Assembly: GCA_013368375.1 (NCBI GenBank)
Contig: JAACJP010000017.1
Coordinates: 744,001 to 808,000, forward strand
Length of the DNA: 64,000 bases
Direction of reading: 5' to 3'
DNA from: Tricholomella constricta
Taxonomy: Eukaryota; Basidiomycota; Agaricomycetes; Agaricales; Lyophyllaceae
Part shown: positions 27,115 through 38,316 of the stretch, in pieces
How the letters are laid out: each line of letters opens with the position of its first letter
Numbering within the stretch: position 1 is the stretch's first letter
The notes under the pieces: model-generated
Database searches by the model: none
Seen by the model: the letters and a program-made list of their open reading frames with translations, nothing else
Told to the model about the DNA's origin: nothing
Program-made: the position numbers and the translations under genes

Positions 27115-28175
27115 ATGGCCACTAACACCCCCACATCTACGATTACAGCATTCGCATTCGCATTCGCAGTCGCAGTCGAATTCACTCCCACGACCACCAT
27201 CACCGGCGGCTCCATCCCTTTCCCTACCTACACTTCCCCTCCCACCCCCACCGACACCGATGGAGAAACAGACACACACCACGCGCCCTCAGGCTTCTCG
27301 CCCGGCGCCTCCCCGCCCCTCATCCTCGCCTTCCTCGCCGTCGGCCTCTTTGCCATCTCCATGATGGGCGTCCTCGGCTGGCGCCGCGTGCAGCTTGGGC
27401 GCGCCGGCATGACGGGCGGGGGCGGGGATCAGGGCGAGGCATTTGGGGAGTGGGATGAGGAGGGGGGAGGGGGTGTGGGTGTGGGTGTGGGTATGGGGGG
27501 AAGAGGGAGGGGGAGGGGGAGGGGTGGGAGTGGGGGAGGGGTTGGCCCGAGGCCGAGGTTATGGGATTTGTGGACGAGGACGGGGACGGGAAGAGGAAAG
27601 AGGGAAGGAAAGAGGGATGACTGGCGCAAGGAGGAGGAAGAACAAGAGGTGGTGGGGTGGAATGAGATCTTGGTGCGTGCGGAGATCTCCCCTAAGAAAT
27701 TCTGTGTTCCTTTCTTTTGTTCGTCGCGATCGCATGCAGCTCGTAGAGCGCTTGTTGATGCGGTCGGGCGTGGGTGCGGATGTGTGGATAGTGTGCTGAC
27801 GCGTGATACGAACAGCCCGTTTCGGTGGCGGTGATCGCGCCGCGCAGCCACAATGCGATCAACGATACCGCCGACGCCACCACCGCCCAAATGCGCTATC
27901 GCAACTGGAGACGCGGCACTGCGCCTGCTGCCGCCACAACCCCTGCAAAGGAAATGCCCGGCACGGATGAGGGCACGGGCACGGGCCCGGATACGGATAC
28001 GGATACGGGGCGATTGCTGGTAGTAGTCGCCATCGCCATGCCCTCCCCCCCTCGGAGATCTTCAGACGGAGATGGAGATAGGAATGGGGATGAGGATGAG
28101 AATGGAGACGATGATGGCTTGGAGTACACGCTCGGGGTGTACGAATGCGATTGGCGGCGCGAGGAGGATGGGTGA
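27115..28175 (+). CDS. Single-pass membrane protein, tandem copy A, function unknown
   Basis: Two exons (27115-27672 and 27816-28175) encode about 305 residues. The N-terminus is Thr/Pro-rich (likely outside), then one membrane segment SPPLILAFLAVGLFAISMMGVLGWRR, a Gly/Arg expansion (GGGVGVGVGMGGRGRGRGRG), the motif RPRLWDLW, and in exon 2 a conserved VIAP core and a C-terminal LEYTLGVYECDWRREE. The neighbour at 28447-29423 has the same motifs in the same order with the intron at the same place (just before P-V-x-x-V-V-I-A-P), so the two are tandem duplicates. I do not recognise a named family. Confidence 0.75.
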
Positions 28176-28446
28176 TTCAGCATCATGATCACGCGTCACG
28201 CGTCAGCGTCTGTCTACTATCTTGTGCGTATCTATCAGCAATAAATCGCGTACCATGGTCCATGTATTATACTCTCATACTCGGACGTACGACGCGGCGC
28301 CGGGCGGAACCGGAAAATTCCCCCATCCCGGGGGAGACCTTGAGGTGTAGTTCTCCTCCCTCGCCATGCGCCTTGCAGTGCTTGCGCCCGTCCGAGTCGT
28401 CCAACCGATTCCGAGTCCGAGTCGATAACTCTAACGAGCACAAGCC

Positions 28447-29423
28447 ATGTCCGACACCCAAGCCACAGGCACTGGTAGAGGCACAGGCAGCAGCACCATG
28501 ATCATCGCGGACAGCCCGCCCACGGGCCTGACATCAAGCACGTCCCCACCTCTGATCATCGCCTTCCTCGCCATCGGCATCTTCACCGTCTCCATCATGG
28601 GCATCCTCGGCTGGCGCCGAACCCAGATCAGGCGCGCCCTCACGCAGGGCGGCGATGCACAGTGGTTGGAGTTTCCGTTGGGGCCCAATGCTGCGCCGGA
28701 CTCGGACGTCGGTGCGTTTGGGAGGCGTCCCCGCTTTTGGGATCTGTGGACGACGACGGCAGCTCGGAGGACGAGGACGAGGTGGGGGGCTTGTTATGAG
28801 AAAGACAAGGACCTGGACCAGGACCAGGAGACGGGGTGGGACATGATCATGGTGCGTTTTTTGACTATATACATACACACATAATTATATCGTACAACGT
28901 CCACATCAACACGCGCACCCGCCGCGTGCGTTACACACAACCTTTTGATCGATCGTTCGTTCGTCTTACAAAAGTCGTGCGCGCGGCCGTGTGTTGTTGT
29001 CCGAGAGAAACTTTTCCATGGGTTTCGGTCATCGGTATACAATCTGCTGATTTACGCTGCTGGCAGCCTGTAGCGGCGGTCGTAATCGCGCCGCAGATTC
29101 CAAATGACGGCACCACCGCCTCGGCCCTCCTCCCACCACGCCCCCTGGCCTTGCGCTACACCCCCTGGAGGCGCCGCCGTCCCGCCTCCTCTACCCCTTC
29201 CCTTGCCCCTGTGAAAGAAGGCGCCAGCACGGACAAAGGTGCACCACAGGACGATACGCAGGCGGGGCAGCTGCAGGTGGCGGTGGCCATCGCCATGCCG
29301 TCCCGGTCCCGGTCCCGGTGCCGACGGACGACTGTGATACCCACCGATACCTTTGAGTATACCCTCGGGCTCTACGAGTGCGATTGGCGTCGTCGTCGGT
29401 GTCGCGAGCACGAGATTACATGA
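28447..29423 (+). CDS. Single-pass membrane protein, tandem copy B, function unknown
   Basis: Two exons (28447-28851 and 29067-29423) encode 253 residues. Shared with copy A just upstream: SPPLIIAFLAIGIFTVSIMGILGWRR (membrane helix then two Arg), RPRFWDLW, PVAAVVIAP at the start of exon 2, VAIAMPS, and FEYTLGLYECDWRRRR at the end. Copy B lacks the long Gly/Arg expansion seen in copy A. The gap between the two genes is about 270 bp, so each probably has its own small promoter. The 3' flank has a (GAT)n run at about 29427-29447. Confidence 0.75.
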
Positions 29424-29687
29424 TATTGATGATGATGATGATGATGATTCGGGGGAGGTGTCCTGTATAGATAGCTGATAGGCGGATGTGTGGGTGGGCG
29501 GGCGGGGCGAGGCGGCTGGATGGATGACAGCGCGCGCCCACCATGGAACGATGAACGAAACGATCTTCTCCGAGCGTACGTGTATATCCTAAACCTACTG
29601 TCCGTGTATATCATTTGATCTTCATTGTGCGGGGGTGGGGGCAAAAAAAAACGTACGGCAAGCAATCCAAAAAGTCTCCTTTTCTTG

Positions 29688-30305
29688 TCAATCCTGCCAC
29701 GGCGGCAGCACCGGCACCGGCGGTGCCGGACGGCGCACCGTCAGCATACAGCTATCCGGCTCGACCAAAGACACCGACAGCCCCGCAAACAGCGTATGGC
29801 GAAGGAGGCAGTCCGCCCTCACCACGCCCCGCGCACGCGTCTCCATCGGCGCGCCCGCCGCGCGCCAGCGCAAGTCAAACGCAGCCCCGACGCGCGTCTG
29901 CTGTTTGACGCACAGGGCGCCCCACTCCTCGTGTGTGAGCGGTGTCTGCAGGCCCGCGTGCAGGGCGTGCAGCACGTCGAGCAGCGTCACGCCGTGCGGG
30001 TTGTGGGCCTCCATCGCCCAGGCGCCCTCGCCCTCGCCCGAGTCGGGGGGGAGGGGGAGGTGGAGGAGCCCGCATGTGAGGTGCAGTGTCGTGACGCGGG
30101 GCGTGGTAGCTGGCTGTGTGAGTTCGTGCGCCGAGAGCGGGTGATGCGCGGCGATGTGCCGCGCTGAAGTGAGGGGGGTGTCTCGGAGGTCCCAGAGGAG
30201 CGCGGTGCAGAGGCCTGGCAGGAGGTCGTGCTGGGAGTATTGGAGGAGCGGGTGGAGGGCGAGCGTCCCCGGGGCGCGGAGGGATGCTGGCGGGGAAGTG
30301 CTCAT
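29688..30305 (-). CDS. DUF6699-like protein, function unknown
   Basis: A single open frame of 205 residues starting MSTSPPASLRAPGTLALHPL at 30305. A longer in-frame start at 30425 was rejected because the added residues look like a leader. The pattern LHPLLQY..WDLRDTP, AHELTQPATTPRVTTLHLT, the long stretch GVTLLDVLHALHAGLQTPLTHEEW, and the C-terminal RGVVRADCLLRHTLFAGLSV resemble DUF6699, a domain common in Agaricomycetes and of unknown role. It lies tail to tail with copy B of the membrane-protein pair (about 260 bp apart). Confidence 0.7.
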   Translation of the reverse strand: MSTSPPASLRAPGTLALHPLLQYSQHDLLPGLCTALLWDLRDTPLTSARHIAAHHPLSAHELTQPATTPRVTTLHLTCGLLHLPLPPDSGEGEGAWAMEAHNPHGVTLLDVLHALHAGLQTPLTHEEWGALCVKQQTRVGAAFDLRWRAAGAPMETRARGVVRADCLLRHTLFAGLSVSLVEPDSCMLTVRRPAPPVPVLPPWQD

Positions 30306-32943
30306 GGTTGGGGTGTGGATGGGGAGAGGAAGGCGTCCCTGGTGAAAGCGGCTGGGAGCTTTTAAGAGGCCATTGAAGGTATAGATGGCTCCTGGAGGAC
30401 CGTGGACAGCCATGTGCATAGGCATGCGTGTCTTTGGATATGTGGGTGCCTCCGGATATTACGCACAAGCCAAAGAACCCAGCCAGATATGGGTTGGGCG
30501 CAGGAGCCGCCCCTATGTATGCCCTCGGGGTATCATGGAATCCATTGTGGCGATCACGGAGGCCCCGCACATATCTAGCACTGCCCCTCGTGGCAAGAAA
30601 CCGTCATCATCATTGTTGATTGACGACAGACTCGGAAGATATCAAAATATCACTCTTTGCGTCGAATCTGCCTATATTTGGAACATCAGTCAGTCCCTCG
30701 TCAGCCAATAAGTTGATGCGCACCTATGTCCGCGCGCACTGCCTTGGATTCAAGTGGATGTTGGCCACACGCGTTCCATTGGCTCGAGCGTCTAATGCCT
30801 CGCATAGTAACTTGCTCAGAACCCTCTGTCAGATCAATCTGCCAGCGAACGTATAAGTGTTTACAATGACGGCAGCTAGAAACATGACGCGCAAAACAAA
30901 TTGATGCGCCTCCTACGGGGTTGAAACCAAAGGTCCACAGTGCACACAGCCTCCTGAGGTGGAAAGGCGGAGACCATTGGGTGCATCGGATGTTGGCCTC
31001 ATGGAGCCCGGCCACTATCACCCATGATACTGAGCTACGAGACCGAATCAACGCTGTCCGCCCGTGCAGGGTGAAATCCCATACGGAGCAAGGGATACTC
31101 CGGTGGCTGACCGCTGCACAATTCGAATGGAAGGCACGGCGGCTGTTATCGCTATCACCACGATAGCTCGCAGTAGAAATTGTCCAACAGCCATGCAGGC
31201 GATCTGTAACCAGCCGATGCTCTCGCAGTACGACGAGGGCTCGAACAATTCAAATTCAGTTGAACCTTACGACATGGGCTGATCCGCCTGAGCGACCCGC
31301 AATCAAGGAGAGATCGAGCCGGAGGCTCGATATCAGAACGGTGAATTCAACTCGGGGGCGGGGTAACAAGGCCAGTCACTGCGGAAAGAAGGGCACATTT
31401 GCAATTTGCCTCTCCGGAGGTAGAAAATGGAGACATGCTCAAAGGGACAGGAATGAGCAAAGGCGCTTGTTGTTTGAACAGGAAGGATCAGAATTGGCGC
31501 ATGTCACTCCGGATGTGAGACATGGCGACGGGAACGAAGGAGTTTCTCTAATGGCACAGGTTCACGGCGTCTTTGCCGATAGGAAGTTGTTTGTTGAACA
31601 GGAAGTCAGTCAAATTTGGCGCATCAGGATTTCAAGTGATGGGAGATGTTCGCGATTTCGGAGAATGGAATATGCATTTACTCAGATCGTATGAGAGGCG
31701 TTGGGGACATCGACTGCTGAGCATGTCACTAGGAAACGGTTGAACGCCTGTCAAAAGTGGCACAAAGGGATATAATCGACTTAGCTGATTGACAGTCCAA
31801 ATTACGGAGAGACGTCAGCATGCTCTGAGCACCACGATCAATCTAGAAAATCCTGTTAGATACGCAATTTTGGGCTGAAAAGAGCGAGTAACGTACAGAG
31901 AACCCAGATTTAAGAAAAGGATGACAGATTGGAATTGCAGTAGATTCCAGTCCTCACGATTGCCATGGAGCACAAGTTGCGACAAGATGAAAAAAATCTC
32001 AGCGAATGAGAAGGTGGAAAAAATTGGCCTTGTTCGAGACTTGGTCCAGAAAGTATGAGACGGTGGTAACCCATTTCCAAAGAAAGGGAACCACTGTCAG
32101 CAGTGATTACAGGCACATCCATGACATCCTAGTCGCGTGGGTTCCTCGTACGTTATCCCCCTGGTCCGGCGCTTGTCGTTAAACGTTGGACTCCTTCGAT
32201 TATATAACACGGTGAGCTGCCGTCCTTGACGTTGGGTGTGATAGAAACTCCCTTTCCGCGCACGGACCTGCAGCGGCGCGATGGGCGTGAACTCAGAGCG
32301 AGCCGGAGCAGGCCACTCAATGGCAGCAGAATGAAGAGGAGTGAAGCTCCAGAGGCGAAGAATTTTCTACCGCGAACGGCGCAAAAAGCTCAATTGCTTC
32401 CGGATACACCGATACCACAATTGGCCCACCGTGCCCCACCAGAGTGAGATAAGACGAAACCGGAGCAACAATAGTGCGCTGTGCCCCGCGAAGGTAGTCT
32501 GTTCCACGGAAACCCGCACGGGTTGCAGCAGCCAATGACCTCCACTCCCTCGGTCCTCATGTCGTCCCGTGTCTTGAGTCTTGAAAGAATCCCGGTTCAG
32601 TCGTGTCAGTCGAGAGCCCGGGGTACGCAAACCTCAGTTGGTGTCCCTGTGGGAGCCATTTCTGATTTTCTGCCGTGAAAGGCAAAAGCGACGCCGATAG
32701 AGAACGCGACTGGATGAACATGCTGTGATCGATGCCTTGCCAATCGCTCAGAGGTCCAAAGACCGCAGAGTAGAATATCGACAGGCCTGAGACCACTGCT
32801 CGCAATGGAGGACGGGTAAGTTCCAGTCCTGTGCGGAACGAGCATCACTGCTGTCTCGACAAAGCTGATTCGGAAAAAAAAACGTGTTGGAAGGCAACTT
32901 GCCTTAGAATTTGTTCAGGTTTGGTCCGAGCTGAACCGGACCG
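30306..32943. other. Intergenic region left of the LINE
   Basis: About 2.6 kb of unique-looking sequence with no recognised gene. A diverged direct repeat is visible near 31467-31510 and 31585-31630 (both contain a GAACAGGAAG word followed by a T/A-rich TTGGCGCAT segment). Short open frames have no domain match. Confidence 0.4.
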
Positions 32944-32955
32944 GGCCTCCGGCTT

Positions 32956-32959
<4 letters not shown>
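32944..32959 (+). repeat. 16-bp target-site duplication, left copy (LINE)
   Basis: GGCCTCCGGCTTTCTT lies directly left of the LINE poly(A) (seen as poly-T) and is repeated exactly at 40523-40538. The final two T overlap the poly-T, so the exact length is 14-16 bp. Confidence 0.88.
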
Positions 32960-32986
<27 letters not shown>

Positions 32987-32987
32987 G
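32957..32987 (+). repeat. Poly-T run: LINE poly(A) tail on the minus strand
   Basis: An uninterrupted run of about 30 T follows TTTC. It marks the 3' end of the LINE transcript and its reverse-transcription start point. Confidence 0.9.
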
Positions 32988-33207
32988 GTGGAACGTTAAT
33001 GAGTGACGACAACTCACAAAGTCAGCCTCGTCACTCCGTTATTATGTCGACGGAGAGTTTCACTCCATAGTAGAGAATAATATGAAAGCCACGCCGAGGA
33101 AATGTTTTATACACGAATGCTGGAAGCAGACAGTGTGGGAATCTGAGGTAGCTGTTTGTCAGCAGGCGCCGGCAACTCATCTTTCGAATCATCATTGCCA
33201 GAGCCAA

Positions 33208-36200
33208 CTAACGGTTGCGCCCTCTCGGGCGCGCTACCCCCCTACCCACTAAAACCCCGGTTGTCCTATACCAGTTGTCAGGTAAGTCACTCTCCCCATG
33301 GAGAGTTTTCTCCCAGGTTTTTTTAACTAGGGAGGATCGTACGGCTTTCCGGCCGTATCTTGTGTTATCAGTCGTTAGACAGTCGAACTTTAGTCTTCGA
33401 TTCATGGCGTCATACCAGCGGTTCTCGACCTCCGTTTCTGTAGGTTCTTTCTCGGGGTCTGAGTTTTCGCCGATCCGCCATTCACATCGGAGTTTCCAGA
33501 TAAGGTGAGTGGACTCGGTCATGAGGATTTTGTAGAAACGATTTGCGCCTTGATTAGGTTGGCCGCTATCGTTCTTGAAGGTTGTTAGGGCGCAACCTAA
33601 CTGTGCTCCTACGGTCGGTTCAAACCACGGGAGGCCTTTCCTCGACCACATGTCTTCCGCGAGACGCCATATGGTACTTTGGCCTGAGACCGTGCATTCG
33701 GTAAGTATATGTTCCATCGATTCTTCTGTGTTACATTTCTGACACCTTGCTCTGTGTTCAAAGTTTGTGATGTTGGACCAGAAGTCTCCTATGGGGTACG
33801 AGTTGTGCATTGATCGCCATAGGAAGGAGCTAATATTCCTTGATATATCTTTATCGAGGAGTGATTTCCATATCCGTTTGTCGGTCGGTAAGTCGCCGGT
33901 ATTATCATGTACCGTATGTCTGACCATATCAAGGTGCATTAGGGTATTACGTCTCGTAGCGACTATGGTTTGCTCCATTATACCTCGGTACAGGAGTGCT
34001 TGGGTCATGGTATCTAGTTTAGCGCCCGAGACGTCAAAATTTTCGGGGATACCTAGGTCTATTTGGGTGGCATTTTCCTCGTTCTTCTGGGCTCCCTCAT
34101 TTGCAAGGGCGTCTGCGCCGTCGTTTCCGGGGTCCCCACTGTGGCCTTTAACTTTTGTGAAAAGGGTTTTTCCTTTCCGGATCCGTAGTCGAGCAACTAT
34201 GGCTTTCAGTATTGTCTTATTTGACACTCCTATCCACCCTTTGTTCTCCCATTTTTCCAGGTTTTTGGTGAGTCCGTCTATTACGATCTTTGAATCGCTA
34301 AAAACATGTAGCGTGGCATCTAGGGGTGCATTTTGTGCTGCTAGTAGGATGGCGACTGCTTCGCCAGTATTGTTCGATTGCTCGATATTTTGCGGGAGTT
34401 TTACGGCTAAGTTTCTTTCGTCATTGGCACCATACCACAGCCCGCTACCGGCTTGCGCGTTATCATTGCCATTCGCCGAGCAAGAGCCGTCTGTCCAGAC
34501 CTTTATTTCGAGGTTGCTATCTGAATTGTCGGTGGCTTGCGTTGCCGGTAAGTTGGATTTGGTCTCTTTGTCTACGAACACGCGTAGGCCGTTTACGAAG
34601 CTTTTTTCTGTGATGTAGTTTTGTTTAAAGGCTATCGGGTGGTTCGGGTTTTCGCGTTCCGGGCCCTGGTTGTCGGGTTCTTCTCCTGGTGCGGCTTGTG
34701 GGTTATGGTCAATTTTTGGGTTCCACTTGGCGCTCAGTGTACTTAGGCATTTTCTCCCGCTTTTCTTGCATTTGTCTGGGTTTTTGCAGCCTAGGGCGCG
34801 CGCTTTTCGACAGCATACACATATGCAGTTGATACGTTCTTTATGTCCTCGTTCGCCGGGGGCGGGGCTTTCGTTCACATAGAGTGACATTTGGCCGACC
34901 GTGATTATCTTATGGTTTTGTCTTTGACAGCGGGCCCACTCATCGTTGTTTACGAGGGATCTGTCGCTACTGACTCCTATGTGGTACCACATCGGCATCT
35001 TGTCTTTTAGGTCTTTGCTTAAAGCAATCGGAGCAAATGATACACTGTACTTGTCAGCGGTGCGTAGCATTTTTATCAGGGTGTCGGGAAGGGTCGTGTT
35101 TGACAGCCTTGTTTTAATGGTGTAGTTTTGGAGGTAGTGGTTCACTATGGAGGTTTCATCTCGTACTTGGCGGCGTGTGGAGATGTTCCGACCCATAAGT
35201 TCGTCTGCAACTTTAGCCCATCGTGGTCTTTCATCATCGAGGCTCAGGTACGATTTTAGTTTCATGAGTTCTATGGCTTCGTTCCTGGCTGATACATTCA
35301 GGCAGTGTCGTCCGCCTTTGGTCAGGGGTTGGTTGAGTGTTGCTTGGTTTACGGGTGGGATCTTTGACCCGTTCCACAAAAAGTCTCTACTCATTTTGTC
35401 GAGGCGTTTTTCTACAGCTTTCGGCATCCCCTGCACTCTGGTTAGGTATTGCGAGTAGCCACCGATGACGGCTTTTGATATCAGGGACCTTCCTTTCAGC
35501 GTGGGATGACCTTTATTCCACGTTTCGAGGTCTCGCGTGATTTTCTCTAGGGTTGGGGTCCATACATCCAGTTGGTCTACGTGGTTTCCCACAAAAGCTC
35601 CCAGGACTCGTGTGGGTTCGCCGTCTTTGGCGATGTGTATTCCTTGTGGTATCTCGTCTGAGTTTGCTTTTAGTTTCCGGTTTTCAGCTACACTTTTCCG
35701 GTAGTCAGCATGTCCGACGGGGATAACTGTGGTCTTAGGTACGTTGAAACTTGCTCCGGAGACTCGACACCACTTATCTAGTATGTTCTGTAGGCTCGGA
35801 AAGTTGTCGTTCTGGGACAGGTAGACGGTTGTGTCATCGGCGAAAAGTGTTGCGATCAGGCGTTCTCTTTCGTCTTTTATCTGGAAGCCTTCCAGATCGG
35901 AGTCGCGGAGCATCTGGGCGAGGGATTCAATGGCTAGGTTGAAGAGGAGGCAAGATAGTGGGTCCCCTTGTCGTACGCCTCTGATTACTTTGTACGGTTC
36001 ACTAGTTTCCCCGTTTAGGATGACAACGGTCTCGGCGTTTTGATACAGGTGTTTAACGGTAGAGGTGAACTCATTTGGGAAACCGAATTTTTCCATGCTT
36101 TTCCAAAGGAAGGCGTGGTTAATCTTATCGTAGGCTTTCTCTTGATCGAGGCAGACGATTGCCCCATTTTCATCTTGTGCTTCGCACCGGCTGATTATCA

Positions 36201-38316
36201 TCTTGATGAGTTCAGTTTGGTCTTCAATTCTTCGGCCCTTCATGAAGCCCGCTTGGTCCCGGTGAATGAGGTCGGGTACGGCTTTGGAGAGTTTCGAGGT
36301 GAGCGCTCTCGTGAAAATCTTATAGTCAGAGTTTAAGACTGTGATTGGGCGGTAGTTGCTAATATCGGTTCGGTCGTTTTTTTTGTAGATTGGGCACATC
36401 CAGCCCTTGGAGAAGTCTGTGTTCTCCTCGACGCCGTGTACCTCGATGTCGTTGAATACCGTGGTTAGGGCGGTAACGATATCAAAAACTTCGTTATCGT
36501 CTGTTACTGGCTGTTCGGATTTTTCGAGCAGCAGCAGCCACAGTTCGTGTGTGAGGCTGTCTATGCCTGGTGATTTGCCTTTTGGTAGGTCCCGTATTGC
36601 TTGACGTACGTCTTGCTTACATATTTGCTGGGCCAGCTCTATTTTGTCGTGTTCGGCCATCGACTTGTTTAGGTGGCGGAGGACGTCTCTAGTCTCTGTT
36701 TCCAGGTCTATTCCTTCCGGAGTACCCTCCTTCTGCAGTCTCTCGTGGTAGCACTTTGCTATCTCCGCCATGTCCGAGGATTTGCGTGTTAGTTCGGGGG
36801 GCTCGGTGTTCGGCTTTCTGAGAGCAGCTATTGTGTCTCTGGGTTGTTTCTTTCTGTTCAGCTGGTACCAGAACTTTGAGTTTGTTTCGTTTTCCAGTCT
36901 GCATTTTGCTGCGAGGTTGTCCCTCGCTCTGGTATGCCGTATTTTCTCGAGTTGGGTGATTCTTTCGTCAATTAGTGCGGCGGTGGTGCGTTTGTCATTT
37001 TCAGCAACTTCGTCATTGTTGAGAAGCTCATCTCTGTCTTTTTCAAGGTTTTTTATGGACTTATCGATCTTTGGCATAGTGGTCCTCGCATATTTGCGGA
37101 CTGTTTGGGTAACCTTGTCTTTGAAGGCCTTATGTTCGCGTTGTGCATTATTTTCTCTATCTCGAGGTTTGTTGACGAGTTCGGCAAGTTTTTCTTGGTA
37201 TTGTAGGCCTAGACCAAGGATTTGGCTGACCAAAGTCTTGTGCTTAAGGAGGGCGTTCGGGATAGCGTACCTTCCTTTCCCTAGGTAGGGAGCAGCAGGG
37301 TTTAGGACACGTACGGAGACTAGTTTATGGTCAGTACTGAGTCCTATGTTTGAGATTTCCCATTGATGGCTGAATCTTATGAGGCTTTCCTTAATGTAGA
37401 TCCTATCGAGGCGGGACTGCGAGTCACCTCCTTCCGTGCGGAAAGTAAACTTTCGGGTCGTGGGGTAGGTGTGTCTCCATCCGTCGGTCAGATCGAATTT
37501 TGATTTGAGGTTTCCTAGTGCTTCGGTTGGGGCAGGCGGGGGAGCGCGCGCGGGTATTCGGTCGAGGGAGTCTTCGACAATGTTTGTGTCGCCCAGGAGG
37601 AAGTCTGGCTTTGTGTATTCTCCGTTGGTCCAGGAATTCTCGAGGTCTTCCCAGAACTTTGTGTTATCACCGGGGGAGTTTGGTGCGTATACTCCCAGTA
37701 TCTTCGTTTCATTTTCCTCATGCCATGGGATTTGTAGTAGGATCGCTCGACCTGGGATAATTTCTTTCATTGTAGCCTCTTTCCAACGGGTGGTTCGTTT
37801 ATTAAGGACAAAGGCAATCCCCTTCGCGTTGGGATTTGCGTGATCCCAGCTATGCATGATATGAATGTACTCGTCGAAGGTATTTTGGATGGCATCTCTT
37901 CGGGTGTCATCTAAATGTGTTTCCTGGATCGCTAAGACGTCTAGGCCTTGTTCGCGCATGATTTGCCATAGGTGTGGCCATTTCCCCCGCGTAGAGGCTG
38001 ATCCTCCTCCCTTGATATTCAGAGTGGCTAGCCCGAGGCTCCCCCGCTTGGACTTTTTTCCTTTGGGGCGTGGTTGGGCCTCTGGGTCTGGGGGGGTGTT
38101 ATTTGGAATGTCTGGTGTGTTCGGTGGTTGTTCATCTTGGTTCTCGATGGTGTGGCTTCCAGCACGACGCTGGGAGGGCCTACTGGAGGGGGTTGTGGGC
38201 CCGTCCTCCAGTTCCTGTTCTCCGCTGGGGGTGGAACTGGGTGCCGCTGACTGCGGGTTTCCTGCTGACTGCATGGCATTCGCTGACTGCGAGGGGGGGC
38301 TCGCGCCCTCTCCCAT
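33208..38316 (-). CDS. LINE ORF2: endonuclease, reverse transcriptase, RNase H
   Basis: An unbroken 1,702-residue frame. Domains in order: Pro/Ser-rich leader; APE-type endonuclease from about residue 95 (LATLNIKGGG, IQETHLDD, LLGDTNIVEDS, SRLDRIY, STDHKLV); a coiled-coil linker; reverse transcriptase at about 620-900 with NYRPITVLN, QAGFMKGR, CLDQEKAYDKI, GVRQGDPLSCLLF and the catalytic FADD (about 823); a Cys-rich segment (CICVCCRKARALGCKNP) at about 1190; RNase H at about 1270-1420 (VWTDGSCSANG, NNTGEAVAIL, HVFSDSKIVID, VKGHSGDPGNDGAD); and a C-terminal zinc-knuckle-like RCQKCNTEESMEHILTEC at about 1520. No stop interrupts it, so this copy may still supply active protein in trans although its own 5' end is rearranged. 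Confidence 0.93.
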   Translation of the reverse strand: MGEGASPPSQSANAMQSAGNPQSAAPSSTPSGEQELEDGPTTPSSRPSQRRAGSHTIENQDEQPPNTPDIPNNTPPDPEAQPRPKGKKSKRGSLGLATLNIKGGGSASTRGKWPHLWQIMREQGLDVLAIQETHLDDTRRDAIQNTFDEYIHIMHSWDHANPNAKGIAFVLNKRTTRWKEATMKEIIPGRAILLQIPWHEENETKILGVYAPNSPGDNTKFWEDLENSWTNGEYTKPDFLLGDTNIVEDSLDRIPARAPPPAPTEALGNLKSKFDLTDGWRHTYPTTRKFTFRTEGGDSQSRLDRIYIKESLIRFSHQWEISNIGLSTDHKLVSVRVLNPAAPYLGKGRYAIPNALLKHKTLVSQILGLGLQYQEKLAELVNKPRDRENNAQREHKAFKDKVTQTVRKYARTTMPKIDKSIKNLEKDRDELLNNDEVAENDKRTTAALIDERITQLEKIRHTRARDNLAAKCRLENETNSKFWYQLNRKKQPRDTIAALRKPNTEPPELTRKSSDMAEIAKCYHERLQKEGTPEGIDLETETRDVLRHLNKSMAEHDKIELAQQICKQDVRQAIRDLPKGKSPGIDSLTHELWLLLLEKSEQPVTDDNEVFDIVTALTTVFNDIEVHGVEENTDFSKGWMCPIYKKNDRTDISNYRPITVLNSDYKIFTRALTSKLSKAVPDLIHRDQAGFMKGRRIEDQTELIKMIISRCEAQDENGAIVCLDQEKAYDKINHAFLWKSMEKFGFPNEFTSTVKHLYQNAETVVILNGETSEPYKVIRGVRQGDPLSCLLFNLAIESLAQMLRDSDLEGFQIKDERERLIATLFADDTTVYLSQNDNFPSLQNILDKWCRVSGASFNVPKTTVIPVGHADYRKSVAENRKLKANSDEIPQGIHIAKDGEPTRVLGAFVGNHVDQLDVWTPTLEKITRDLETWNKGHPTLKGRSLISKAVIGGYSQYLTRVQGMPKAVEKRLDKMSRDFLWNGSKIPPVNQATLNQPLTKGGRHCLNVSARNEAIELMKLKSYLSLDDERPRWAKVADELMGRNISTRRQVRDETSIVNHYLQNYTIKTRLSNTTLPDTLIKMLRTADKYSVSFAPIALSKDLKDKMPMWYHIGVSSDRSLVNNDEWARCQRQNHKIITVGQMSLYVNESPAPGERGHKERINCICVCCRKARALGCKNPDKCKKSGRKCLSTLSAKWNPKIDHNPQAAPGEEPDNQGPERENPNHPIAFKQNYITEKSFVNGLRVFVDKETKSNLPATQATDNSDSNLEIKVWTDGSCSANGNDNAQAGSGLWYGANDERNLAVKLPQNIEQSNNTGEAVAILLAAQNAPLDATLHVFSDSKIVIDGLTKNLEKWENKGWIGVSNKTILKAIVARLRIRKGKTLFTKVKGHSGDPGNDGADALANEGAQKNEENATQIDLGIPENFDVSGAKLDTMTQALLYRGIMEQTIVATRRNTLMHLDMVRHTVHDNTGDLPTDKRIWKSLLDKDISRNISSFLWRSMHNSYPIGDFWSNITNFEHRARCQKCNTEESMEHILTECTVSGQSTIWRLAEDMWSRKGLPWFEPTVGAQLGCALTTFKNDSGQPNQGANRFYKILMTESTHLIWKLRCEWRIGENSDPEKEPTETEVENRWYDAMNRRLKFDCLTTDNTRYGRKAVRSSLVKKTWEKTLHGESDLPDNWYRTTGVLVGRGVARPRGRNR

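Noticed and set aside
27429..27890. Minus-strand Pro-rich open frame
   Set aside because: It is the complement of the G-rich expansion of membrane-protein copy A.
33767..34618. Plus-strand open frames across the LINE
   Set aside because: They are antisense to the intact ORF2, whose domains are unambiguous on the minus strand.
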